A DNA stretch of 20,759 nt from IMG/VR virus record IMGVR_UViG_3300042090_000593, positions 1 to 20,759 of that record. The stretch is one strand, 5' to 3'. Under the pieces are notes generated by a model, which made no database searches, was not told where the DNA came from, and worked only from the letters and a program-made list of their open reading frames with translations. The stretch is from a virus. Each line of letters begins with the position of its first letter. Position 1 is the first letter of the stretch. Shown here one piece after another: positions 6,860 through 13,184 of the stretch. A program made the translations under genes and the position numbers.

Positions 6860-7822
6860 ATGAGCCGCACTCAATATCAGATCGTCGCGGCTCCGGTTCT
6901 CATCCCCGGCCAGGATGCGGAGGTTGTCACCGAGAGCCGTTGGCATCAGCCGTGGTCGGAGCCTGTACGGTTCAAAATCGTTCCCGCGCTCGCTATCGCG
7001 CTGGCGGCGGCGTCGGGCCTTTCGTTCAATCCCCTGCCGCTGCCAAATCCGTTTCCAGGGGAAGACAAATACCATGAACCGTGGTCGGAACCGGTTCGCG
7101 TCCCGGCGAGACTGCTCACATCCAGCCAGCAATTTCTGGCGTTCGTCGAAGCTGCCCCGTTTCCGGAGCAAGTCACCGAAAGCGGCTGGCACCAGCCGCT
7201 CTCCGAGCCGGTTCGGATCAAGCCCGGCATATTGGCCGATGCGCAGCCCTACCTGCAATTCGTCGCGCCGTTGCCGCCGTTCGAGGCGAGCTGGCACCAG
7301 CCGCTTTCCGAGCCGGTTCGGCTCAAGCCGGACATGGGAGCGCCGCGGCAGCAGTTTTTCGCGCAGCCGTTCCCGCCGTACCTGGAGCAAATCACCGAAA
7401 GCCGCTGGCACCAGCCATGGTCCGAACCTGTACGACTGAAGCCGGATCTCGGCGCGCCGCGGCAGATGGTCATTCCGGCGTTTGCGGGCCCCCCGCTCGC
7501 GGAGGCGGTCACCGAAAGCCGCTGGCACCAGCCGTGGTCGGAGCCGGTGCGGTTCAAGCCGGATCTCGGCGCGCTGCGGCAACAGTTTTTGGCCCACGAC
7601 CCGAATACGAAATTCCCGGAGACGCCGACCGAGGATCGCTGGCACCAGCCTTGGAGCGAGCCGGTCAGGCTCAAGCCGAACATCGGGGCCTATAATCAGC
7701 CGTACCCGGCGGCGCAAATCATCGTCCCGCTGTTCCCGAACCCATATTACACCCTGACGAATTCGACAGTTCGGGTTAGGATGCTCGGATTCGATCTGCC
7801 CAATCCGGTCAGGAGCGCGTAG
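6860..7822 (+). CDS. WHQPWSEPVR-repeat protein
   Basis: A 320-residue protein whose body is seven copies of a motif centred on W/Y-H-Q/E-P-W/L-S-E-P-V-R. The first residues of the motif are at 28, 71, 110, 145, 183, 222 and 261, with spacings 43, 39, 35, 38, 39 and 39, so the repeat unit is about 39 residues. Between the cores lie K-P, a short helix with Q-Q-F-L-A, a Pro-rich turn and an E-S or E-D leading into the next core. Copy two is the most divergent (Y for W, HEP). The N-terminus (1-25) and the last 45 residues differ. I recall this motif from prophages of Hyphomicrobiales but know no function. It may form a shaft or bind a periodic partner. The stop TAG at 7820-7822 is in frame with the next gene. 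Confidence 0.78.
   Translation: MSRTQYQIVAAPVLIPGQDAEVVTESRWHQPWSEPVRFKIVPALAIALAAASGLSFNPLPLPNPFPGEDKYHEPWSEPVRVPARLLTSSQQFLAFVEAAPFPEQVTESGWHQPLSEPVRIKPGILADAQPYLQFVAPLPPFEASWHQPLSEPVRLKPDMGAPRQQFFAQPFPPYLEQITESRWHQPWSEPVRLKPDLGAPRQMVIPAFAGPPLAEAVTESRWHQPWSEPVRFKPDLGALRQQFLAHDPNTKFPETPTEDRWHQPWSEPVRLKPNIGAYNQPYPAAQIIVPLFPNPYYTLTNSTVRVRMLGFDLPNPVRSA
6941..7672 (+). repeat. Seven in-frame copies of a ~117-bp coding repeat
   Basis: Cores of the repeat begin at 6941, 7070, 7187, 7292, 7406, 7523 and 7640. The DNA of copies five to seven is most alike (TGGCACCAGCC followed by TGG or TTGG), the second copy the least. They are coding repeats within one gene, not mobile or CRISPR repeats, and the spacers are unequal in sequence. 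Confidence 0.85.
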
Positions 7823-7826
7823 GAGG
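7821..7826 (+). promoter_or_regulatory. Shine-Dalgarno AGGAGG pointing to an ATT start
   Basis: AGGAGG begins one base into the TAG stop of the repeat protein. Five bases beyond it lies ATT (7832-7834), in the same frame as the small beta protein that follows. No ATG, GTG, TTG or CTG lies in this frame between the TAG and the GTG at 7868. A second purine-rich site, AGGAAG at 7840-7845, precedes ATG at 7851 in another frame and opens only a 13-codon ORF. Confidence 0.55.
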
Positions 7827-7831
7827 CTAAC

Positions 7832-8146
7832 ATTTACGTAGGAAGAGACTATGATGTCTGCGACTCTGTGGAAACAGAGGCTTATGGAATGAATTTTGTC
7901 AACGATCTCGCGCCCGGCGACAGTATCGTCGGGGCGACCTGGATCGTGACCGTTTCTCAGGGGGTCGATCCGAACCCCAGCGCGCGGCTCGTCAATACGC
8001 CGTGGCTCGTCAACCCGACGACCACCTCGCAACTGATAACCGGGGGCATCCCCGGCGTAAGCTATTGCATCCAGGTCGTGTGTCCCACGGCTTTCGGCAT
8101 GACGATCAGTCTTGTCACGCATTCCCGCTGCGAGGTTGTCAGTTGA
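7832..8146 (+). CDS. Small beta virion protein, probable fibre-tail adaptor type, ATT start
   Basis: A 104-residue protein if it starts at the ATT at 7832, 97 residues shorter than the usual neighbours. The frame has a pattern D-x-x-E-x-x-x-Y-x-M-N-F (residues 11-22) followed by NDLAPGDSI and VGATWIVTV, which matches, in order and spacing, the D-P-x-E-x-x-x-Y-x-I-D-F/W, then GDxI, then xTW pattern I know from small beta proteins near phage tail fibre genes. The conserved Asp at 7862 is upstream of the first ordinary start codon (GTG 7868), so translation must start earlier; ATT with AGGAGG 5 bases before it is the only candidate. GTG 7868 and ATG 7889 remain possible shorter starts. A C-terminal GGIPGVSYCIQVVCPTAFG and SHRCEVVS follow. 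The stop overlaps the next start as TTGA. Length corrected: the ATT form is 104 codons plus stop. Confidence 0.62.
   Translation: MYVGRDYDVCDSVETEAYGMNFVNDLAPGDSIVGATWIVTVSQGVDPNPSARLVNTPWLVNPTTTSQLITGGIPGVSYCIQVVCPTAFGMTISLVTHSRCEVVS
7851..7892 (+). other. 13-codon ORF overlapping the small beta protein
   Basis: ATG ATG at 7851 with AGGAAG at 7840-7845 opens a 13-codon frame (MMSATLWKQRLME) that ends in TGA at 7890-7892, overlapping the ATG at 7889 as ATGA. It could be a leader that couples translation to the internal ATG, or chance. I do not claim it as a real protein. Confidence 0.25.
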
Positions 8147-8847
8147 CCTACTCCGATTACGTCGCAATACTTCAAAAGCTATTGACGGTCCCGACGATCG
8201 ATAACGTATTTCTTTCGGTCATTCCGCGCATAATCGACTATGCCGAACAACGGATTTACCGCGAGGGACAGTTTCTGGCGACGGTCGTCACGGATTCGAC
8301 AGTCGCGCTCGCGGCGTCCAGCCGGATTCTGCCGCTCCCGTCCGATCAGCGCCTCTATGTCGTGGACGACGTGAACGTGATCACGCCGGCCGGCACGACA
8401 AACCCCGATCTAGGCGTCCGCAACACGCTCACGCCGACGACCAAGGAATGGCTCAACCAGGTGTGGAACAGCGCCGCCGGCGCGGCCCTCCCGCAATACG
8501 TCGCGCGCTTGAACGATCAGACCATGATCGTCGGACCGTGGCCAGACCAGGCCTATCAAATCGAGTTCGTCGGCACGATCCGGCCGACGCCTTTGAGCGC
8601 GGCCAATCCGACCACGTTTCTTTCGCTCTATCTGCCCGACTTGTTCGTGGCGGCGTCGATGATTTTCGGCACTGGCTGTCAGCGCGATTTCGGCGCGCAG
8701 AGCGACGATCCACAGGCGGCGGTGAGCTGGGAGCGGGTTTATGGGGAGCTATTCGCATCCTCGAACATGGAGGAGGCAAAGAAACGATGGTCGATAGGCG
8801 CGGCAATGCCCCCGCCGCCTCCCGCTCCTCAGACAGCCGTGCAGTGA
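8143..8847 (+). CDS. Phage adaptor protein, SU10-adaptor-like, TTG start
   Basis: A 234-residue protein starting at TTG 8143, which overlaps the previous stop as TTGA and has GAGG at 8132-8135, 7 bases before; longer upstream reading gives out-of-character sequence. The protein opens with a helix (TYSDYVAILQKLL), then DNVFLSVIPRIIDYAEQRIYREG, a beta part with SSRILPLPSDQRLYVVDDVNV, a TPAGTTNPD segment, and a last helical part with LSLYLPDLFVAASMIFGTGCQRDFGAQ and SWERVYGELFASS. This is the pattern of the short-tailed-phage adaptor family named after phage SU10, which binds the portal and joins it to the nozzle. The nozzle gene follows after 6 bases. A Pro-rich tail (PPPPPAPQTAVQ) ends it. Confidence 0.76.
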   Translation: MTYSDYVAILQKLLTVPTIDNVFLSVIPRIIDYAEQRIYREGQFLATVVTDSTVALAASSRILPLPSDQRLYVVDDVNVITPAGTTNPDLGVRNTLTPTTKEWLNQVWNSAAGAALPQYVARLNDQTMIVGPWPDQAYQIEFVGTIRPTPLSAANPTTFLSLYLPDLFVAASMIFGTGCQRDFGAQSDDPQAAVSWERVYGELFASSNMEEAKKRWSIGAAMPPPPPAPQTAVQ

Positions 8848-8853
8848 CCGCGG

Positions 8854-10914
8854 ATGCCCTACCAGAAGATCACCGTCAAGCCCGGCTTCAACGTCCAAGC
8901 CACGCAGCTTTTGAACGAGGGCGGATGGTCTTTCGGCAATCTCGTCCGATTCCGATACGGCCTGCTGGAGAAGATCGGCGGCTGGAAGCAATTGTTCGCG
9001 ACCGCGCTCGCCGGCATAGCGCGCGCGCTGCACGCTTTCGAGGACTTGTCCCTGGTGAATACGCTGCTGATCGGAGGAGACGGCGGCCCTCAGATTTATG
9101 CCGGCGGCGTCCTGTACCCGGTGACTGAAGCATCATTTGGAATCTACGGTAATGTCACCATCTCGGCTTCGGCAGGATCAAACATCGCGACAGTCAGCGA
9201 TATCAATTCTGCGATCACGGCGGTCGGGCAATCCATAGCGTTGACCATGTTGACGACGCTGGGCGGCGAAGTGTTCCAGGCCGGCACGACATTCACCGCA
9301 GCGTCAGTGATAAGCCCCTCATCCTACACATTTTTATTGCCGTCCAACGCGACGACGAACGCGTCTTCATCCACTCCTCTTTTCAATTTTCCAGCCGGGA
9401 GCGGCGGCAACGTGACGGTCACGCTGACTGGCCACGGGTTCGTCGCTGGCAACCTGTTCAAAGTCGACCTGTCTACAAACTATCAGACCACCAGCGTCAG
9501 CGGACTTCTTTCGTTCAGCGCGGCGGGAGGCAGCACGTATCCGGTAGTAAGCGTGATAGACGCAAACAATTTCTTGATATCCGGATTTACTTATATCAAT
9601 TACACAGGCGCGCCGTCTGGGACATTTGCAGAGGGGCAAGTTTATAACGGGACCGGATCCCCGACGGAGCCTCCGGTCGTTGCATATCCGGCGCCGGCGT
9701 CGCCTGTAGGAAATCCATGGTTCGTAGACAACCTGGGAACCAACGGCCTCATTCTGGCCCAAGGCGGGCGCATTTGCGTTTATACTCCGCCGGTCTTTTC
9801 CGGAGCGTATGTCGGGGCGATAGGGGCCGGAAATCCGTTCACGGCGTCGCAGATAAACAACGGCATGTTTGTTGCGATGCCGCAAGCTCAAATCATTGCG
9901 TTCGGAACGGAGCCTGTCTTTGGCTCCGGCCTGGTCGATCCGCTCCTGGTCCGGTGGAGCGATGCGGGCAGCTATCTCGTCTGGACGGCTTCGGTGACCA
10001 ATCAGGCGGGCAGCTTCCGCCTATCCCGAGGCTCGAAAATCGTCGGAGGCTTGCAGGCGCCGCAGTCGTCGCTGCTCTGGACCGATGTCGATCTCTGGTC
10101 GATGGCGTATATCGGTCAGCCGCTGATCTACAGCTTCACCACGGTCGCGTCCGGGTGCGGCCTGATCGGACCTCACGCGGCCGCCGTGCAGGGGCGGAAT
10201 ACGTATTGGATGAGCCAGAACGCGATATGGAGCTTCGGAGATTATGGCGCGCAGGCGATCGACTGCCCGCTGTGGGACTTGATTTTTCCGGTTCTGGATC
10301 GCGCCAATGCGGAAAAGGTCACGGCGGGATCGAACTCGGCGACGCAAGAGATCAAATTCTTCTATCCGGTGATCGGAGGGAACGGCGAAAATCAGAATTA
10401 CGTGATATACAATACCTTGGAGCAGTTGTGGAGCTATGGGCAGGCCAATCCGCCATTGGTTCAAAACGCGACGCCGTTCGCGCGCTCCGCCTGGATCGAC
10501 GAGAGCGTCTTCGGCAGCCCGATCGGCGCGGACCCGGTTTCGCTCCTGGTGCAGCAGCATGACGTGGGTTACGACGCCAACGGCGCGGCGATGACCGGTG
10601 TTTACGCCGAAACCGGCTTTTTCGATATCGGCGACGGGACGACAATCCCGTTCCTCGATCAGATCATTCCGGATTTCAAGTGGTTCGGGACAAACGGTTA
10701 CGCAGAATTGACGCTGTGGGCGCAAGGAACGTCGGGCGGCGCTCCGACGATGTACGGTCCGTTCCCGGTAACGCCGACAACGGGAATCATCTCGACCGGC
10801 GGCATCCGAGGCAGGCAAATCGCCCTTCGGATCGACTGGGGCATCGAGGATGGGTTCAGCGCGCGATACGGCGCGCTGCGGGCGCGGATCGCCCCATCAG
10901 GAAGGGTGCAATAA
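8854..10914 (+). CDS. Tail nozzle / hub protein, P22 gp10 / T7 gp12-like
   Basis: A 686-residue, beta-rich protein. The N-terminus has LNEGGWSFGNLVRFRYGLLEKIGGW, where the arginines and a GGW turn are typical of the nozzle/hub family; the C-terminus ends with RGRQIALRIDWGIEDGFSARYGALRARI, and a TYWMSQNAIWSFG / QEIKFFYPVIGGNGENQNYV region sits between, like a propeller blade series. Such proteins form the tube-shaped hub below the adaptor through which DNA passes. Residues about 90-290 (DNA 9120-9720) are Thr/Ser/Asn-rich, less GC-rich to the eye and not clearly part of this pattern, so an inserted or added domain is likely. One base overlaps the next start (TAATG). Confidence 0.74.
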   Translation: MPYQKITVKPGFNVQATQLLNEGGWSFGNLVRFRYGLLEKIGGWKQLFATALAGIARALHAFEDLSLVNTLLIGGDGGPQIYAGGVLYPVTEASFGIYGNVTISASAGSNIATVSDINSAITAVGQSIALTMLTTLGGEVFQAGTTFTAASVISPSSYTFLLPSNATTNASSSTPLFNFPAGSGGNVTVTLTGHGFVAGNLFKVDLSTNYQTTSVSGLLSFSAAGGSTYPVVSVIDANNFLISGFTYINYTGAPSGTFAEGQVYNGTGSPTEPPVVAYPAPASPVGNPWFVDNLGTNGLILAQGGRICVYTPPVFSGAYVGAIGAGNPFTASQINNGMFVAMPQAQIIAFGTEPVFGSGLVDPLLVRWSDAGSYLVWTASVTNQAGSFRLSRGSKIVGGLQAPQSSLLWTDVDLWSMAYIGQPLIYSFTTVASGCGLIGPHAAAVQGRNTYWMSQNAIWSFGDYGAQAIDCPLWDLIFPVLDRANAEKVTAGSNSATQEIKFFYPVIGGNGENQNYVIYNTLEQLWSYGQANPPLVQNATPFARSAWIDESVFGSPIGADPVSLLVQQHDVGYDANGAAMTGVYAETGFFDIGDGTTIPFLDQIIPDFKWFGTNGYAELTLWAQGTSGGAPTMYGPFPVTPTTGIISTGGIRGRQIALRIDWGIEDGFSARYGALRARIAPSGRVQ

Positions 10915-11135
10915 TGCCTCCTAACCAGCCTCCGGGCGGCTCGCCGGTCAACATCGATCTGGTGGTCCAGGCGCTGAAGGCGATCGCGCAGGCGTGCAAC
11001 GCGCAGGCGACGGCGATCGGCGATGTGTTTCCGACCACGGGGGCGATCTCGACGACAGACAGCGGCGCTTCCGGCAAATATCTGACCATCGTCGTCGGCG
11101 GGACGGCGTATAAGCTGGCCCTGCTGCTGCCATGA
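10914..11135 (+). CDS. Small virion-operon protein, 73 residues
   Basis: The start ATG at 10914 shares a base with the previous stop (TAATG), and AGGAAGGG (10899-10906) lies 7 bases before it. The protein has a helix (LVVQALKAIAQACNAQATAIGD), a Thr/Ser-rich loop (residues 41-53) and a closing hydrophobic hairpin (KYLTIVVGGTAYKLALLLP). I recall short proteins of this make-up following nozzle genes in alphaproteobacterial prophages: a Q/A-rich helix then a glycine-turn strand. The helix could trimerise as a coiled coil. Function unknown. The stop overlaps the next start as ATGA. Confidence 0.7.
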   Translation: MPPNQPPGGSPVNIDLVVQALKAIAQACNAQATAIGDVFPTTGAISTTDSGASGKYLTIVVGGTAYKLALLLP

Positions 11136-11626
11136 ACGCGCCGCTTCGCCCAGCCACTTTCGAGCCGCAGCCGGATCGCGAAATCCGGATCGCGGACGCG
11201 GGCGACCGTTCGTGCGTGATCGAACTTTGTCGCCGCTTGCGCGAGGAAGGCGGAGCGCCTCCGTTGGCGATTCCCGAGGTCGAGCGCCTTGTGGACCGCG
11301 GACTGGCGAGAGAGAGAGCCGTGCTGCCCGTCATCGGCGAGCGCGACGACCTTCGCGCCATGATGCTGCTGATTGTCGACGAGATTTACTATCCGGATGA
11401 TTATTGGCTAGCGGAGATCTGGAATTACGTCAGGCCGGACAGCCGAATATCGGCCTACGGTCGGCAGCTTTTGCGCTTTGCGATCGAATGCGCCGACCGG
11501 AGCGGACTGGAATTGTCGGCCAGCATTGTCGCGAACGACCGCCTCGATGGTAAATTGCGCATGTACGAGCGATTCCTCGGGGCGCCGCGCTGCGTTTTCG
11601 CCTACCGGCCGAAGGTGCTGACATGA
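11132..11626 (+). CDS. GNAT-type acetyltransferase-like protein 1
   Basis: A 164-residue protein with the GNAT layout: an N-terminal strand REIRIADAGD, a helix with CRRLREE, a strand pair, then strand with WLAEIWNYV (residues 92-100), a helix with AYGRQLLRFAIECADRSGLE (about 109-127) and the last strand LSASIVANDRLDGKLRMYERF. In GNAT enzymes the strand before this helix and the helix N-terminus hold acetyl-CoA; here the usual Q/RxxGxG/A signature is reduced to R-I-S-A-Y-G, so the activity is unproven. Very similar segments recur in the protein at 12708-13184. It overlaps both neighbours as ATGA, so it is an integral member of the late operon. Substrate unknown. Confidence 0.7.
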   Translation: MNAPLRPATFEPQPDREIRIADAGDRSCVIELCRRLREEGGAPPLAIPEVERLVDRGLARERAVLPVIGERDDLRAMMLLIVDEIYYPDDYWLAEIWNYVRPDSRISAYGRQLLRFAIECADRSGLELSASIVANDRLDGKLRMYERFLGAPRCVFAYRPKVLT

Positions 11627-11958
11627 ACGAGATGATCGAACGCGTGAAACGGTCGCGTCTTCCTTATTCCGTCTCGGGGCGGAATTCCGCTCCCGGCAAG
11701 CTGGAGGAATGGTTTATCGACGACGATGACAACTTGCCTGCTGGCGAGTTCGTGGCTGGCCCGTTCGCGTCCGAGGACGAGGCGTATGATGCGCTGGAAA
11801 CCATGAACGCCCGCGCCGTGATCGCGGCCATGCGCGAACCAACGGAGGCGATGATGTATGCCGGATGGCAAAGGGGAGTATTCGGTGATGGGGAAGGCGA
11901 GGAAATGGGGCCTATTTGGCGAGCTATGATCGATGAGGCGCTGAAGGATATCGCATGA
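11623..11958 (+). CDS. Small acidic protein with a TEAM-type repeat region
   Basis: A 111-residue protein. The N-terminus (residues 1-50) has a basic stretch (ERVKRSRLPYSVSGR) and an acidic one (EEWFIDDDDNLPAGEFVAGPFASEDEAYDALE). Residues about 64-111 (AVIAAMREPTEAMMYAG, then GPIWRAMIDEALKDIA) match a pattern, AAMREPTEAMxxAG...xxWRAMIDxAL, that I recall from small phage and plasmid proteins of unknown function. No motif suggests an enzyme. Overlaps on both sides (ATGA before, a 4-base overlap after) indicate coupling. Confidence 0.65.
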   Translation: MNEMIERVKRSRLPYSVSGRNSAPGKLEEWFIDDDDNLPAGEFVAGPFASEDEAYDALETMNARAVIAAMREPTEAMMYAGWQRGVFGDGEGEEMGPIWRAMIDEALKDIA

Positions 11959-12533
11959 TGGATCCCATGAAAGGCGCGATGCGCATCGCCCGCATGCCTG
12001 TCCATCCGGTCAAGGCCTCGACGCCGAAGTCTGGGAGCCCGTTCAAGCCGATCGGACGCTTTGCTGCCGGCGGCGAATCCGGGCCGATGACGGGACAGTC
12101 GACACTCTCCGCGCCGCTCGCGCAGGCCGCGCCCATGTCGGCGCAATCCGACCTCGCCAATCTCATCCACGTCGGGCCGATCGAATCGCACGTGAAGGGG
12201 CGGACGGACCACATCCCGATCTCGGTCGCGCCAGGATCGTACGTCATGCCGGCCGACGTCGTTTCCGGGATGGGACAGGGCAACACCCGCGCTGGCCATC
12301 TCGCATTGCGGAAACGCTTCAATCTGACGTCTGGAGCACCCGCCTTCGCGCGAGGCGGCGGCATTCCGATCCTGGCGGCCGGCGGCGAGAATGTCATTTC
12401 GCCGCGCGACTGCACCCGGATCGGCGGCGGCAAGATCGAGGAGGGCCACAAACGGCTCGACAAGTTCGTGGTCGACGAACGCAAGAAAATCGTCGAGACG
12501 ATGAAGAAGCTGCCGGGGCCGAAGAAGGATTGA
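11955..12533 (+). CDS. Protein with internal duplication, virion operon
   Basis: A 192-residue protein. An N-terminal basic, Pro/Ser/Thr part (1-80) is followed by two similar units: residues 86-122 (DNA 12210-12320) and 136-172 (DNA 12360-12470). Aligned without gaps they share 12 of 37 positions, among them I-P-I, A, G, V, G-x-G, G-H, L and K. The unit reads IPI-x-x-A-x-G-x-x-V...GxG...GH..L.K. The rest ends in a Lys-rich tail (TMKKLPGPKKD). I recall this type in alphaproteobacterial prophages near internal virion genes. Position between two acetyltransferase-like genes is noted; whether it is their substrate, through its Lys-rich tail, is speculation. Confidence 0.66.
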   Translation: MMDPMKGAMRIARMPVHPVKASTPKSGSPFKPIGRFAAGGESGPMTGQSTLSAPLAQAAPMSAQSDLANLIHVGPIESHVKGRTDHIPISVAPGSYVMPADVVSGMGQGNTRAGHLALRKRFNLTSGAPAFARGGGIPILAAGGENVISPRDCTRIGGGKIEEGHKRLDKFVVDERKKIVETMKKLPGPKKD

Positions 12534-12757
12534 GCCGCTTGCGAAAACCAGTCGCCATATCGAGTTACCCGCCCCCGGATATGCTGGTGATCGTTCGAGA
12601 TAGGTTCGGCAGGACGATTTCCGTCGATCCGGCCTTGCGGCAGCAGGATTGCGCGAGGCGAATGGAAAGCCCCAGCTGGCATCCCCATTGGAGACACGAT
12701 CCAACCTATGACCTCCGGAGCAAAATTCCCCGATGTTCGCCTAGCCGTCCCCGCTGA
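12530..12757 (+). CDS. Small basic protein, TTG start, overlaps GNAT 2
   Basis: A possible 75-residue protein starting at TTG 12530, which overlaps the previous stop as TTGA. It has a readable first half (AISSYPPPDMLVIVRDRFGR) and a Trp/His stretch (SPSWHPHWRHDP), and overlaps the next gene by 50 bases. AAGGA stands directly before the TTG, too close for a good ribosome site. I keep it because the gap to the next start would otherwise be 174 bases and its first half looks protein-like, but a chance frame is possible. No function can be given. Confidence 0.4.
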   Translation: MSRLRKPVAISSYPPPDMLVIVRDRFGRTISVDPALRQQDCARRMESPSWHPHWRHDPTYDLRSKIPRCSPSRPR

Positions 12758-13184
12758 CGAGGCCGAGCTCATGCGACTCTCGCCGATCATCCACGAGGAA
12801 GTCGGCTACGGGCATTACAACGGCGACAAGGTCCGCGCCATGATGGCCAAGGCGCTGCTTCGCAAGGGTGGCATCATCGGCGTCGTCGGGAACGTGGGCG
12901 ACCTCAAGAGCTGCATCTATCTTTCCCTCGACCCGACGTGGTTCGGCGACGATTGGCAGCTTGTCGAACTGTGGAATTACGTGGGCGAGGATGCGCGGCG
13001 CGACAACAGGGCATTCGGCGAGCAGCAGATCGAGTTTGCAAAAAACTGCTCGGATCGCATCGGGGTCAGGCTCCTCATAGGAATTCTCAACAATGTGCGC
13101 GTAGAAGCGAAACTCCGGCTATATGATCGACATTTGACGCGCGCTGGCGCATTCTACATCCACGAGCCGGCGGGAGTTACATAG
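12708..13184 (+). CDS. GNAT-type acetyltransferase-like protein 2
   Basis: A 158-residue protein similar in order and motifs to the one at 11132-11626: VRLAVPADEAELMRLSPII (strand, helix), YGHYNGDKVRAMM, a beta pair, then ELWNYV at residues 87-92, then FGEQQIEFAKNCSDRIGVRL and LIGILNNVRVEAKLRLYDRHL. The WNYV, G-x-Q, DRxG and KLRxY positions coincide after a two-residue gap, so the two genes are probably paralogues from a duplication with later divergence. It too lacks a classical QxxGxG/A acetyl-CoA loop. GGAG at 12690-12693 is distant from the ATG. The next gene follows directly after its stop. Confidence 0.68.
   Translation: MTSGAKFPDVRLAVPADEAELMRLSPIIHEEVGYGHYNGDKVRAMMAKALLRKGGIIGVVGNVGDLKSCIYLSLDPTWFGDDWQLVELWNYVGEDARRDNRAFGEQQIEFAKNCSDRIGVRLLIGILNNVRVEAKLRLYDRHLTRAGAFYIHEPAGVT

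Noticed and set aside
6776-8167. A long minus-strand frame across the repeat gene (about 460 codons)
   Set aside because: Its apparent repeats are the mirror of the WHQPWSEPVR coding repeats; Arg-rich shadow composition.
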